Assembly (NCBI GenBank): GCA_944322005.1
Contig: CALUNL010000001.1
Location: forward strand, 62,001-126,000
Direction of reading: 5' to 3'
DNA from: an uncultured Alistipes sp.
Lineage (GTDB): Bacteria > Bacteroidota > Bacteroidia > Bacteroidales > Rikenellaceae
Length of the DNA stretch: 64,000 nt
In this document: piece after piece, positions 17,753-26,704 of the stretch
How positions within the stretch are numbered: position 1 is the stretch's first letter
Layout of the letters: every line of letters starts with the position of its first letter
The notes under the pieces: model-generated
The model's database searches: none
What the model saw: the letters and a program-made list of their open reading frames with translations, nothing else
What the model was told of the DNA's origin: nothing
Position numbers and translations under genes: made by a program

Positions 17753-18034
17753 CTATTCGCTCTTGAGGACAAGGCCGCACTCGAGCAGTTTGTCCACCCA
17801 TTTTCCGGCATCCGCCGTTGCGGTTTCGGCATCCACGTCATAGTTGCCGAGAAGTGTGTCAACGACATCCTGCAGGCAGAATTCCTTGCCATACAGCTCG
17901 TTCCACAGCAGCAGCGACGATTCGTTGAGCGCTATTATGCGGGTCATGTCACTGACGTGGCTGCCCTGCAGTATGACGACGTTCTCGCCGGCTATTTCGC
18001 GGACCTTGCATCCTTTTCTGAAGGTGAATTTCAT
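17753..18034 (-). CDS. PqqD-like (RRE-fold) small protein
   Basis: 93 residues from ATG 18034 (MKFTFRKGC). The pattern FRKGCKVREIAGENVVIL, then ALNESSLLLWNELYGKEF, then DVVDTLLGNYDVDAETATAD matches the PqqD/RiPP-recognition-element fold. PqqD-type domains bind leader peptides and present them to modifying enzymes, usually radical-SAM proteins; no such enzyme is in this window. The stop lies 33 bases before the Cys/His-rich gene, so it may be the first gene of the metal operon. Orphan PqqD-like genes are common in Bacteroidota and need not act on peptides. Confidence 0.75.
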   Translation of the reverse strand: MKFTFRKGCKVREIAGENVVILQGSHVSDMTRIIALNESSLLLWNELYGKEFCLQDVVDTLLGNYDVDAETATADAGKWVDKLLECGLVLKSE

Positions 18035-18056
18035 CCGAATCTGTTGTTGTTCGGCA

Positions 18057-18089
18057 CAAATATACGAGTTTTTTCCAAAAATGCTCCAA
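18057..18089 (-). promoter_or_regulatory. Promoter before the PqqD-like gene
   Basis: On the minus strand TATATTTG (18064-18057) matches the -7 element exactly, with TTG (18089-18087) 22 bases upstream. The leader would be about 17 bases. This promoter could serve the whole PqqD-Cys/His-TonB-HMA set. Confidence 0.5.
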
Positions 18090-18171
18090 GAAACGCCGCC
18101 ATTTGTGGCTAAAAAAGGGTGATTGTTGATAACTATTTGGGTGTTTTCTGGGCAAAAACTCAAAAAAATCC

Positions 18172-18179
18172 TAATTTTG
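18172..18179 (+). promoter_or_regulatory. -7 element (TAATTTTG) of the acyltransferase gene
   Basis: TAATTTTG is an exact match to TAnnTTTG and lies 27 bases before the ATG at 18207. A TTCTG about 21 bases upstream is a poor -33 element. Confidence 0.5.
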
Positions 18180-18206
18180 CAAAGATTAATACCTTCGGAT
18201 AAAAGT

Positions 18207-18947
18207 ATGTTGTCACTTGTTTTTTACATATACACGCTGGCCGCAATCACGGTATTTTTCCTGCTTTCGGTGGTCGCTCTGGTGGTCTGCTGGCCGTTCG
18301 ACAAGGGCCGCAGGGTAGTGCATGAACTTTCGCGCATTCTGTGCATGTGTTTCTGGCGTGTGCCGCCTACGTGGAGGCGCGACATCTCGGGCCTTGAGTA
18401 CGTGGACCGCAACCAGCCGTATGTGATAGTCCTGAACCACAACTCCATGGTCGACATCATATCGCTCTATTTCGTGCCGCTGAATTTCCGGTGGGTGAGC
18501 AAGCGCGAGGTATTCCGCATCCCGTTCATAGGCGGATTCCTGAAGCTTCACGGTGATATCGCCATCGAACGCGGGCGTGCGGCGGAGGCCATGCACAAGG
18601 TGATACACGACGGCAAGGAGTGGATTTCGCGCGGAGTGTCGATAGCGATATTCCCGGAGGGGACGCGTTCGAAGGACGGCGAGATACACCGTTTCAAGCA
18701 GGGTGCCTTCGTGCTGGCGAAGGAGGCCGGAGTTCCCATCCTGCCGGTTGTGCTTGACGGGACGAAGAGTGTGCTGAAGCCGTCTTTCCTCTTCAACTGG
18801 CGCCATAAGCTGACCCTCCGTGTGCTTCCCCCGATCCCTGCGGAAAAGGTGAAGGAGACGGAGATACCCGAACTCGTCGCGGATGTGCAGGAGCGTATGA
18901 CGGCCACGCTTGCGGAGATACGCAACGGCGGCGGAGAGTCGCGATAA
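18207..18947 (+). CDS. plsC: Lysophospholipid/1-acylglycerol-3-phosphate acyltransferase
   Basis: 246 residues from ATG 18207 (MLSLVFYIY). An N-terminal membrane helix (about 3-28) is followed by the PlsC acyltransferase domain. The catalytic H-x4-D box is NHNSMVD, and the substrate-binding block is [10 protein letters not shown]. It should acylate the sn-2 position of lysophosphatidic acid at the inner membrane to give phosphatidic acid. An ornithine- or glycine-lipid acyltransferase is an alternative, since Bacteroidota make such lipids. It is followed by parE after 22 bases and may be co-transcribed with it. Confidence 0.83.
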   Translation: MLSLVFYIYTLAAITVFFLLSVVALVVCWPFDKGRRVVHELSRILCMCFWRVPPTWRRDISGLEYVDRNQPYVIVLNHNSMVDIISLYFVPLNFRWVSKREVFRIPFIGGFLKLHGDIAIERGRAAEAMHKVIHDGKEWISRGVSIAIFPEGTRSKDGEIHRFKQGAFVLAKEAGVPILPVVLDGTKSVLKPSFLFNWRHKLTLRVLPPIPAEKVKETEIPELVADVQERMTATLAEIRNGGGESR

Positions 18948-18969
18948 CAAGAAAACGGAAAAACGATAT

Positions 18970-20853
18970 ATGTCTGATTTATTGAACAACAGCAGTTACA
19001 GCGACGATGATATCGTCACCCTGTCGCCGAGGGAGCATATCCGGCTTCGCCCGGGAATGTACATTGGCAAACTCGGCGACGGTTCACAGCCCGACGATGG
19101 AATATACGTCCTCATAAAGGAGACGGTGGACAACTCTGTCGACGAATTCATCATGGGGGCTGGCAAGCAGATCGAAATCACGATAGAGGACAACGTCGTA
19201 TCGGTCCGCGACTACGGGCGCGGCATTCCGCTCAAGTCGCTTTCGGCTGCCGTTTCGGAGATGAACACCGGCGGAAAGTACGGCAAGGACGGAAGTACGG
19301 CCTTTGCCAAGACCGTCGGCCTGAACGGTGTCGGCGTGAAGGCCGTGAACATGCTCTCGAGCGAGTTTACGGCGCGTTCGGTGCGTGACGGCGAGGCGAG
19401 GACGGTGACCTTCGCCAAGGGCATTGCACAGAGCGACAAGTGGGAGAGCAACGTTGCCGAGAAGAACGGTACGCTCATACGTTTCCGCGTCGACGAGGAG
19501 ATCTTCGGCACCTACTCCTACAACATGGAGTATGTCGAGCAGCTGGTCAAGAACTACTCGTACCTCAATCTCGGGCTCACGCTCATCCTGAACGGGCAGC
19601 AGTATCTTTCGCGAAACGGACTGCTTGACCTCCTGAACGACAACATGTCGGACGAGCCGCTGTATCAGCCGATTCACCTTACGGGCAAGGATATCGAGGT
19701 GGTCATCACGCACGGTACGGGTTACGGCGAGAGCTACTATTCGTTCGTGAACGGCCAGTACACCCTGCAGGGCGGAACCCATCAGACCGCTTTCCGCGAG
19801 GCAGTGGCCAAGACCATAAAGGAGTTTTTCCACAAGGACTATGACCCGGCCGACATCCGCACGTCGATAATCGCGGCGATATCGGTAAGGGTGAACGATC
19901 CCGTGTTCGAGTCGCAGACCAAGATAAAGCTCGGTTCGAAGGAGGCGGCGCCGGGAGTGTCGATGCGGCAGTTCGTCGGCGATTTCATATCGACCGAACT
20001 TGACAACTACCTGCACAAGCATCCGGAGACGGCGCAGACCATACAGCGCAAGATCGTTGACAACGAGAAGGAGCGCAAGGCCATATCCGGTATCCAGAAG
20101 AAGGCGCGCGAGACGGCCAAGAAGGTGTCGCTCAACAACCGCAAATTGCGCGACTGCAAGATACACCTTACGGACCGCAGCGATTTGGCCGAACAGTCGA
20201 TGATATTCATCACGGAGGGAAACTCCGCGTCGGGTTCCATCACAAAGAGCCGCAACCCGCAGACGCAGGCCGTCTTCTCGTTGCGCGGAAAGCCGCTCAA
20301 CTGCTTCGGACTGAAGAAGAACGTCGTTTACGAGAACGAGGAGTTCAACCTGCTGCAGGCGGCGCTAAACATCGAGGAGGACATGGAGAACCTGCGCTAC
20401 AACAAGGTCATCATCGCCACCGATGCCGATGTCGACGGCATGCACATCCGTCTGCTGCTCATGACCTTCTTCCTGCAGTTCTTCCCTGACGTTATCCGGC
20501 AGGGTCACCTCTACATCCTGCAGACTCCGCTGTTCCGCGTCCGCAACAAGAAGGAGTCATACTACTGCTACTCGGAGGAGGAGCGTCGCAAGGCCATAGC
20601 CAAATGCGGCTCGGGTGCGGAGATTACGCGATTCAAGGGTCTGGGAGAGATCTCGCCGGAGGAGTTCTCGGAGTTCATCGGCGACAACATGCGCCTGGAC
20701 AAGGTGCGCCTGACGAAGGATGATCCGATTTTGGACCTCCTGACCTTCTACATGGGCAAGAATACCTACGACCGCCAGCAGTTCATCGTCCGCAACCTCC
20801 GCATCGAGGAGGACCTTATCGAGGGCGACCTGGCTTTGTCGTCGGAGATGTGA
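18970..20853 (+). CDS. parE: DNA topoisomerase IV subunit B
   Basis: 627 residues from ATG 18970 (MSDLLNN). The GHKL ATPase region has [19 protein letters not shown] and [11 protein letters not shown]; the TOPRIM region has TEGNSASGS and DADVDGMHI. With the A subunit encoded 23 bases downstream it should form the ATP-driven tetramer that unlinks replicated chromosomes. The choice of ParE rather than GyrB rests on length and on the partner, which lacks a recognisable GyrA box. It is an established target of aminocoumarins and, through its partner, of quinolones. Confidence 0.85.
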   Translation: MSDLLNNSSYSDDDIVTLSPREHIRLRPGMYIGKLGDGSQPDDGIYVLIKETVDNSVDEFIMGAGKQIEITIEDNVVSVRDYGRGIPLKSLSAAVSEMNTGGKYGKDGSTAFAKTVGLNGVGVKAVNMLSSEFTARSVRDGEARTVTFAKGIAQSDKWESNVAEKNGTLIRFRVDEEIFGTYSYNMEYVEQLVKNYSYLNLGLTLILNGQQYLSRNGLLDLLNDNMSDEPLYQPIHLTGKDIEVVITHGTGYGESYYSFVNGQYTLQGGTHQTAFREAVAKTIKEFFHKDYDPADIRTSIIAAISVRVNDPVFESQTKIKLGSKEAAPGVSMRQFVGDFISTELDNYLHKHPETAQTIQRKIVDNEKERKAISGIQKKARETAKKVSLNNRKLRDCKIHLTDRSDLAEQSMIFITEGNSASGSITKSRNPQTQAVFSLRGKPLNCFGLKKNVVYENEEFNLLQAALNIEEDMENLRYNKVIIATDADVDGMHIRLLLMTFFLQFFPDVIRQGHLYILQTPLFRVRNKKESYYCYSEEERRKAIAKCGSGAEITRFKGLGEISPEEFSEFIGDNMRLDKVRLTKDDPILDLLTFYMGKNTYDRQQFIVRNLRIEEDLIEGDLALSSEM

Positions 20854-20876
20854 AACGATAAAATGTGACTTTACAT

Positions 20877-23624
20877 ATGTCTGAAGAGAATGATTTGACA
20901 CGCAACGACGATTCCCGGAACGACGAGGAGTTCGTATCCGCGGAACCGGGACGGTACGACCGGCTGCTCTCCGAAACCGGGGTGCGCAAACTGACGGGCA
21001 TGTACCGCAACTGGTTCCTCGACTATGCCTCCTATGTTATTCTCGAGAGGGCCGTGCCACATATAGACGACGGTCTGAAGCCGGTGCAGCGGCGAATCCT
21101 CCACGCCATGAAGGTCGTGGACGACGGCCGCTACAACAAGGTGGCCAACATCGTGGGCCAGACCATGCAGTACCACCCGCACGGCGACGCCTCCATCAAG
21201 GATGCGCTCGTGCAGCTCGGGCAGAAGGACCTTCTGATCGACTGTCAGGGAAACTGGGGCAACGTGCTTACGGGCGACGAGGCTGCGGCGGGCCGATATA
21301 TCGAGGCGAGGCTGTCCAAATTCGCACTGGAGGTGCTCTACAACCGCAAGACCACCGAATGGATGCTTTCGTACGACGGCCGCAAGGAGGAGCCGGTCAC
21401 GCTGCCGGTGAAGTTCCCGCTGCTGTTGTCGCAGGGCTCCGACGGAATCGCCGTCGGCCTGGCGTCGAAGATTCTGCCGCACAACTTCGTCGAGCTGATA
21501 AATGCATCGATTGCCTATCTGCGCGGAGAGAGCTTCCAGCTCTATCCCGATTTCCCGACGGGCGGAATGGTCGACGTAAGCAAGTACAACGACGGTCTGC
21601 GCGGCGGCGTGGTGAAGGTGCGTGCGAAGATTTCGAAGATAGACAAGCGTACGCTCGCCATAACAGAGATTCCGTATACGACGACCACCGAGTCGCTCAA
21701 GGATTCCATCATAAAGGCCAACGAGAAGGGCAAGATAAAGATAAAGCGCGTTGACGACAATACGGCCCAGCGTGCGGAGATAATCATCCACGTCGCCAAC
21801 GACGAGTCGAGCGACCGCACGATAGACGCACTCTACGCATTCACAAGTTGCGAGGTCTCCATCTCGCCGAACGCCTGTGTCATCATGGATGACAAGCCGG
21901 TGTTCATGGGCGTGAGCGACATACTCCGCCATTCGGCTGACCGTACGAAGGCGCTTCTGGGACGTGAGCTTGAGATAAGGCTCTCGGAACTGGACGACGA
22001 GTGGCATGCCGCGTCGCTCGAACGCATATTCATCGAGAACAAGCTCTACCAGCTCATCGAGGGGTGCCGCAGCCATGAGGAGGCCTATGCGGCCGTCGAC
22101 AGGGGTCTGGAGCCGTTCAAGCATCTGCTCCGGCGCGAGGTTACGACGGATGACGTGCGCCGCCTGACGGAGCTGAAGTTCATCCGCATATCGAAGTACG
22201 ACTCCGAGAGGGCGGACAACGAGATAAAGCGCATCGAGGCCGATATCAAGCAGACCAGATACGACCTTGAACACCTTACGGACTATACCGTTGCCTATTA
22301 CGAGCGAATCCGCAGCAAATACGGCGAGGGCCACGAGCGCCGTACCGAGATACGTTCGTTCGACTCGATAGAGGCGACGAAGGTTGCCGTGTCGAATGCC
22401 AAGCTTTACGTCGACCGTGCCGAGGGATTCTTCGGAATCGGCAAGGGCATGAAGGATTCGGAGTTCGTGTGCGACTGTTCGGACATCGACGACGTGATAG
22501 TGATACTGAAGGACGGCCGCTACTACATCAAGAAGGTTGCCGACAAGTGTTTTGTGGACAAGGGTATACAGTATATCGGGGTATTCAAGCGCAACGACGA
22601 GCGCACGATATACAACGTCCTCTACCGCGACGGCAAGAACGGCCCGATAATGATGAAGCGCTGTGCCATAAAGGGCATCACGCGCGACAAGGAGTACAAC
22701 CTGACGAAGGGGACCCCGAAGAGCGACATATTGTACCTGTCCGTTAACCCGAACGGCGAGGCGGAGGTGCTGAAGGTATATTTCAAGCCGCGTCCGCGAC
22801 TGAAGAAGCTCATCGTGGACCTCGACTTCTCGAAACTCGCCATAAAGGGACGCCAGAGCAACGGAAACCTCTTCTCGCGCTACGGCATCCACAAAATAGT
22901 GCTTAAGGAGCACGGCGTGTCGACGCTCGGCGGCCAGAACATATGGTACGACGACGATGTGCGCAGGCTGAATGCCGACGGCCGCGGACGGCTTCTCGGA
23001 GAGTTCAAGGGCGACGACAAGATTGTCGTATGGACCTCGAAGCACTGCTACTATATCACCGGATTCGACCTCGGGCAGCACTTCCCGGACGAGACAGTCG
23101 ACCTGGAGCGCTACGTCCCGGACAAGGTCTACAGCCTCTGTTACTACGACAGGGAGCAGAAGTACTTCTACATGAAACGGTTCATGCTTGAGGCTACGGA
23201 CCGCATGCAGAGTTTCCTCGATGAGGACGGCAACGACGATTTCGTCTGCATCACGGGCTGCAGCGGCGCCACGCTGCACATTACCTACAAGGGTGCGCAG
23301 GCTTCGCGCCCGGCCGACGATGTGGATGTCGACTCGTTCGTCGGGGTGAAGAGCCGCAAGGCCAAGGGCAAGCGCCTATCGACCTATGATATCGACTCTC
23401 TGACATTCATCGAGCCGGAGGAGATGCCGGAGGAGGGTTCGGAAACGGATGTGCCGGAAACGGACGCGGTGTCGCCGGAGGAGGAGAGCGCGCTGGATTT
23501 GACGGGACTTATAGACGATGAGGGCCTTCGTCCGATGGACAACGGCGGAAGTCCGATAGAGATAGTCCGCAACAAGCCGGACGAACTTTTGGATATCGAA
23601 CAACTCGACCTTTTCGGAAAGTGA
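20877..23624 (+). CDS. parC: DNA topoisomerase IV subunit A
   Basis: 915 residues from ATG 20877; a GTG four codons earlier is less likely. The breakage-reunion domain shows DGLKPVQRRIL, then HPHGDASIKDAL, and the active-site Tyr141 in AAAGRYIEARLS. The C-terminal blades lack a clear GyrA box (QRRGGKG), which supports ParC. The quinolone-interaction position that is Ser in Escherichia coli ParC (Ser80) aligns with Ala105, with Ser106 and Asp109 next to it. The last 75 residues are acidic and probably disordered. Its TGA stop overlaps the aroK start. Confidence 0.85.
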   Translation: MSEENDLTRNDDSRNDEEFVSAEPGRYDRLLSETGVRKLTGMYRNWFLDYASYVILERAVPHIDDGLKPVQRRILHAMKVVDDGRYNKVANIVGQTMQYHPHGDASIKDALVQLGQKDLLIDCQGNWGNVLTGDEAAAGRYIEARLSKFALEVLYNRKTTEWMLSYDGRKEEPVTLPVKFPLLLSQGSDGIAVGLASKILPHNFVELINASIAYLRGESFQLYPDFPTGGMVDVSKYNDGLRGGVVKVRAKISKIDKRTLAITEIPYTTTTESLKDSIIKANEKGKIKIKRVDDNTAQRAEIIIHVANDESSDRTIDALYAFTSCEVSISPNACVIMDDKPVFMGVSDILRHSADRTKALLGRELEIRLSELDDEWHAASLERIFIENKLYQLIEGCRSHEEAYAAVDRGLEPFKHLLRREVTTDDVRRLTELKFIRISKYDSERADNEIKRIEADIKQTRYDLEHLTDYTVAYYERIRSKYGEGHERRTEIRSFDSIEATKVAVSNAKLYVDRAEGFFGIGKGMKDSEFVCDCSDIDDVIVILKDGRYYIKKVADKCFVDKGIQYIGVFKRNDERTIYNVLYRDGKNGPIMMKRCAIKGITRDKEYNLTKGTPKSDILYLSVNPNGEAEVLKVYFKPRPRLKKLIVDLDFSKLAIKGRQSNGNLFSRYGIHKIVLKEHGVSTLGGQNIWYDDDVRRLNADGRGRLLGEFKGDDKIVVWTSKHCYYITGFDLGQHFPDETVDLERYVPDKVYSLCYYDREQKYFYMKRFMLEATDRMQSFLDEDGNDDFVCITGCSGATLHITYKGAQASRPADDVDVDSFVGVKSRKAKGKRLSTYDIDSLTFIEPEEMPEEGSETDVPETDAVSPEEESALDLTGLIDDEGLRPMDNGGSPIEIVRNKPDELLDIEQLDLFGK

Positions 23625-24145
23625 TGCGTCTGTTTCTTGTAGGATACATGGGTTGCGGGAAGAGCTCCATCGGCCGGCGCCTTGCACGCCGTCTCGGGGT
23701 GGAGTTCGTGGATACGGACGCCCTCGTGGAGCGGGCCGAGCAGGCGGAGATAGCCGACATCGTGCGTTATGAGGGCGAACAGTATTTCCGCGAGTGCGAA
23801 CGCAGGGCGCTGGAGAGCGCCTGCGGCGTGGAGGATGCCGTCATATCCACCGGAGGTGGGCTCCCGGTATGGAGGGACAACTTCGATGTGCTGCACAGAT
23901 GCGGTAAATCGATATACATACGGCGCACTCCGGAGCAGATTTTCTCGCGTCTGACGCCTTACGGGCGGCACAAGCGCCCGAGATTCCGCGGGCTGAACGA
24001 CGAGGAGCTGCTCGAATTCATGCGCAGGGACATGCGTGAGCGCGAACCGAAGTACGCACAGGCCGACTTTACGGTCGACTGCGCCGGACGGAGCGACGAC
24101 GAGGTGATTGCCGAGATACTCGGATATGTCGGGAAAGATAGATAG
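23624..24145 (+). CDS. aroK: Shikimate kinase
   Basis: 173 residues, the usual size. The P-loop is GYMGCGKSS (residues 7-15), the shikimate-binding Asp pair is VDTD (30-32), the GGG motif is at 77-79, and the lid arginine is in GRHKRPRF. It phosphorylates shikimate at the 3-position in chorismate synthesis. Translation starts at ATG 23624, whose A is the last base of the parC stop (TGATG), so the two are translationally coupled; an in-frame GTG lies immediately before. Confidence 0.9.
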   Translation: MRLFLVGYMGCGKSSIGRRLARRLGVEFVDTDALVERAEQAEIADIVRYEGEQYFRECERRALESACGVEDAVISTGGGLPVWRDNFDVLHRCGKSIYIRRTPEQIFSRLTPYGRHKRPRFRGLNDEELLEFMRRDMREREPKYAQADFTVDCAGRSDDEVIAEILGYVGKDR

Positions 24146-24173
24146 ATAGAGAACCATAAAACCTAAAACCATT

Positions 24174-25802
24174 ATGAAAAGAGTGATGTTTTCGTTGCTG
24201 GCACTTATTGCCGCTGTGTCGGTGACGGCGCAGACCAAAATCTCCGGTACGGTGACCGACACGTCGGGCAAACCTGTCCCGGGAGTGGTGGTCAGCGACG
24301 GATTTTCATGTACGCAGACCGATGCGAAGGGACGATACAAGATTCAGGCGTCGAAGGATGCCTTCCATGTCTTCTACTCCGTTCCGGCCGAATACGAGGT
24401 CAATGCAAAGGACGGGCATCCCGATTTCTATGCACGTATAGAGAAGGGGCGCAAGAGGTACGATTTCCAGTTGAAGCCGCTTGCCGGCGGCATCGAAAAA
24501 GAGTTCAAGCTGATATGCCTTGCCGACCCGCAGGCGCAGTGCGAATTCCACGTGAAGCGGTTCAGCCGCGAGACGGTGCCCGACATCCGTGCCTATGTGG
24601 ATGCGCAGACCCTGCCGTGCTACGGCGTTACGCTCGGCGACATGGCCTACAGCGAGGGCCGTCACAACGCCATGAGATTCATGTCGAAGATGCGCGATGC
24701 GATGGGATACGAGAATTCGCACCTGCTCTTCTTCCAGACGATGGGCAACCATGACAACGCCTATCCGCCGGTTTCGGTCGACGAGCGCAGCAGTACCATA
24801 AACCTTGCCTACCAGCGCCCGTTCGAGGAGGTGTTCGGCCCGGTCAACTATTCGTGGAACCGTGGCGACGCACACATCATTTCGATGAAGAACATAGAGT
24901 ATCTTCTCGCGGACAAGACCAGCAAGTACCGTCCGGCATTCTCTGCCGAGCAGTTCGAATGGCTGAAACAGGACCTGCAGTATGTGCCGAAGGACAAGCT
25001 CGTGATACTGTGCGTGCATATTGGCCTTTATAACCGCCGCAACCCTTATCTGGAGGAGGTGCGTACGCTGCTTTCGGAGTTCAAGGAGGCACACATCATG
25101 GTTGGGCATACCCATTTCATGAACCACAACATCAACAACAAGGGCATATACGAGCACGTGCATGCCGCTGCGAGCGGTGCCTACTGGTGGTCGTGCACCA
25201 ACGGCGACGGTGTGCCTAACGGATACACGATTTACGACATCGACGGAACGCATCTCCGTAACTGGCAGTACAAGGGTGTCGGACATGACATAAGCTACCA
25301 GATCCGCATGTATCGCGGTGACGCCACCTTCGGCGGCGAATATGAAACGTTCCAGTTCCCGTACTCGCACGACACGGTTCTTGCGAATGTGTTCATGGCA
25401 GACAAGGACTGGAAGGTGGAACTGTACGAGGATGGTGAGCTGACGGGCCGTATGGAGCGCATACCGTCTACCAAGGACGAGGTGCCGGAGTTGGACTCCA
25501 GCCGCGACTGGTGGGCCGTGGGATACCATATCGGTGTCATCGGCCGCAGCTACGGCAAGGTCAAGACCGGCCACAGCAAGATGAACGGCGGCGGACGCAA
25601 GGGATATCTCACTCCGTGCAACCATATGTACAGACTCAAACTGAAGAATCCTGACGCGAAGGAGATAAGGGTCGTTGCGACCGATACGAACGGCAACGTC
25701 TACGAACAGACGAAGTTCACCGAGAGCTACGACTATTCGGAGAACGATTTGATGAACAAACTCTATACGATAGACCGCAAGACGCTCGACAAGACGTATT
25801 GA
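24174..25802 (+). CDS. Exported calcineurin-like phosphoesterase (MetallophosN-catalytic-MetallophosC)
   Basis: 542 residues with an ordinary signal peptide ending VTAQ (about 20), not a lipoprotein. Residues about 23-75 are a carboxypeptidase-regulatory-like MetallophosN domain (ISGTVTDTSGKPVPGVVV). The catalytic core has LADPQAQ, LGDMAYSEG, GNHDN, CVHIGL and GHTHFMNH. The first motif reads D-x-Q rather than D-x-H, which I recall from CPPED1-like phosphatases. The C-terminal domain is MetallophosC. It probably acts on a phosphoester in the periplasm or at the surface. It lies between aroK and murI on the same strand, with gaps of 28 and 19 bases. Confidence 0.85.
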   Translation: MKRVMFSLLALIAAVSVTAQTKISGTVTDTSGKPVPGVVVSDGFSCTQTDAKGRYKIQASKDAFHVFYSVPAEYEVNAKDGHPDFYARIEKGRKRYDFQLKPLAGGIEKEFKLICLADPQAQCEFHVKRFSRETVPDIRAYVDAQTLPCYGVTLGDMAYSEGRHNAMRFMSKMRDAMGYENSHLLFFQTMGNHDNAYPPVSVDERSSTINLAYQRPFEEVFGPVNYSWNRGDAHIISMKNIEYLLADKTSKYRPAFSAEQFEWLKQDLQYVPKDKLVILCVHIGLYNRRNPYLEEVRTLLSEFKEAHIMVGHTHFMNHNINNKGIYEHVHAAASGAYWWSCTNGDGVPNGYTIYDIDGTHLRNWQYKGVGHDISYQIRMYRGDATFGGEYETFQFPYSHDTVLANVFMADKDWKVELYEDGELTGRMERIPSTKDEVPELDSSRDWWAVGYHIGVIGRSYGKVKTGHSKMNGGGRKGYLTPCNHMYRLKLKNPDAKEIRVVATDTNGNVYEQTKFTESYDYSENDLMNKLYTIDRKTLDKTY

Positions 25803-25821
25803 CGGCCGTAATGCGGATGCC

Positions 25822-26589
25822 ATGAATAACGGACCTATCGGCATATTCGATTCTGGAATGGGCGGATTGAGCGTCTGGCGTGTGCTTTACCGCACGCTTG
25901 GCGACGAGTCGCTCGTATACCTGGGCGACGGCAAGAATTGTCCTTACGGTGACCGTGCCGCCGAGGAGGTCCGCCGTTTCTCGCTCGATGCAGTGGAGCG
26001 GCTGGTCGGATGCGGGTGCAAACTCATCGTGGTGGCCTGCAATACGGCTACTGCCATGGCCATAAAGATGCTTCGCAGTCGCTATCCGCAGATCCCGTTC
26101 GTCGGACTCGAGCCGGCGGTGAAACCGGCCGCGGAGAGTACCCGTACCGGTGTGATCGGCGTGCTGGCCACCTCGCGATCGTTCGACGGGGAGCTGTACC
26201 GCGCAACATCGGCCCGGTATGCCGACCGCGTGAAGATACTTGAGGCGGTGGGCGAGGGCTTCGTCGAGATTGTCGAGAACAGCCTCGAACATACGCCGGA
26301 GGCGAAGGCCGCCGTACGAAGGGTGGTCAGGCCGATGGCCGAGCAGGGAGCCGACCGCATAGTTCTCGGATGTACGCACTATCCGTTTCTGCGCGATGCC
26401 ATCGCGGAGGCAGTCGTGGGGTTCGACGTGGAGATAGTCGACTCTTCGGAGGCAATCGAGCGCCGGGTCGAGCATCTGCTCGACGAGATGGGGCTCCGTG
26501 CCGAGTGCGGGCACCGTCCGCAGTACGATTTCCTGTCGTTCGCCGATGCCGGATACGTGGAGCGGTTGAGGGAAAAAGCATTCGAATAA
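25822..26589 (+). CDS. murI: Glutamate racemase
   Basis: 255 residues. The two catalytic cysteines are in VACNTAT (Cys73) and LGCTHYPF (Cys184), and the N-terminal IFDSGMGGLSV block is diagnostic. It makes D-glutamate for peptidoglycan. It follows the phosphoesterase gene by 19 bases. Confidence 0.92.
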   Translation: MNNGPIGIFDSGMGGLSVWRVLYRTLGDESLVYLGDGKNCPYGDRAAEEVRRFSLDAVERLVGCGCKLIVVACNTATAMAIKMLRSRYPQIPFVGLEPAVKPAAESTRTGVIGVLATSRSFDGELYRATSARYADRVKILEAVGEGFVEIVENSLEHTPEAKAAVRRVVRPMAEQGADRIVLGCTHYPFLRDAIAEAVVGFDVEIVDSSEAIERRVEHLLDEMGLRAECGHRPQYDFLSFADAGYVERLREKAFE

Positions 26590-26591
26590 AG

Positions 26592-26622
26592 TTTGAGAAA
26601 TCTGTAAATTTTCTTAATTTCG
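26592..26622 (+). promoter_or_regulatory. Promoter of ftsK (-7 variant TAATTTCG)
   Basis: TTTG at 26592-26595 and TAATTTCG at 26615-26622 are exactly 19 bases apart. The -7 box differs from consensus at one base (TTCG for TTTG), the same variant seen at 44714. The leader to ATG 26705 is about 75 bases. Confidence 0.6.
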
Positions 26623-26704
26623 CATCGTATATGCGCCTGCATGTGCGGTGCGATTTTTTTGTCGCAGACCCTTTGCCGGCGCATCTCTTGTAACGGATTG
26701 CTAT

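Noticed and set aside
20871..23279. Very long antisense reading frame opposite parC (about 800 codons)
   Set aside because: It is the mirror of a GC-rich real gene. The product has no recognisable domain, and the opposite strand has every topoisomerase motif.
24137..24153. Short GATA tandem run at the end of aroK
   Set aside because: Only about three and a half units; likely chance around the stop codon.
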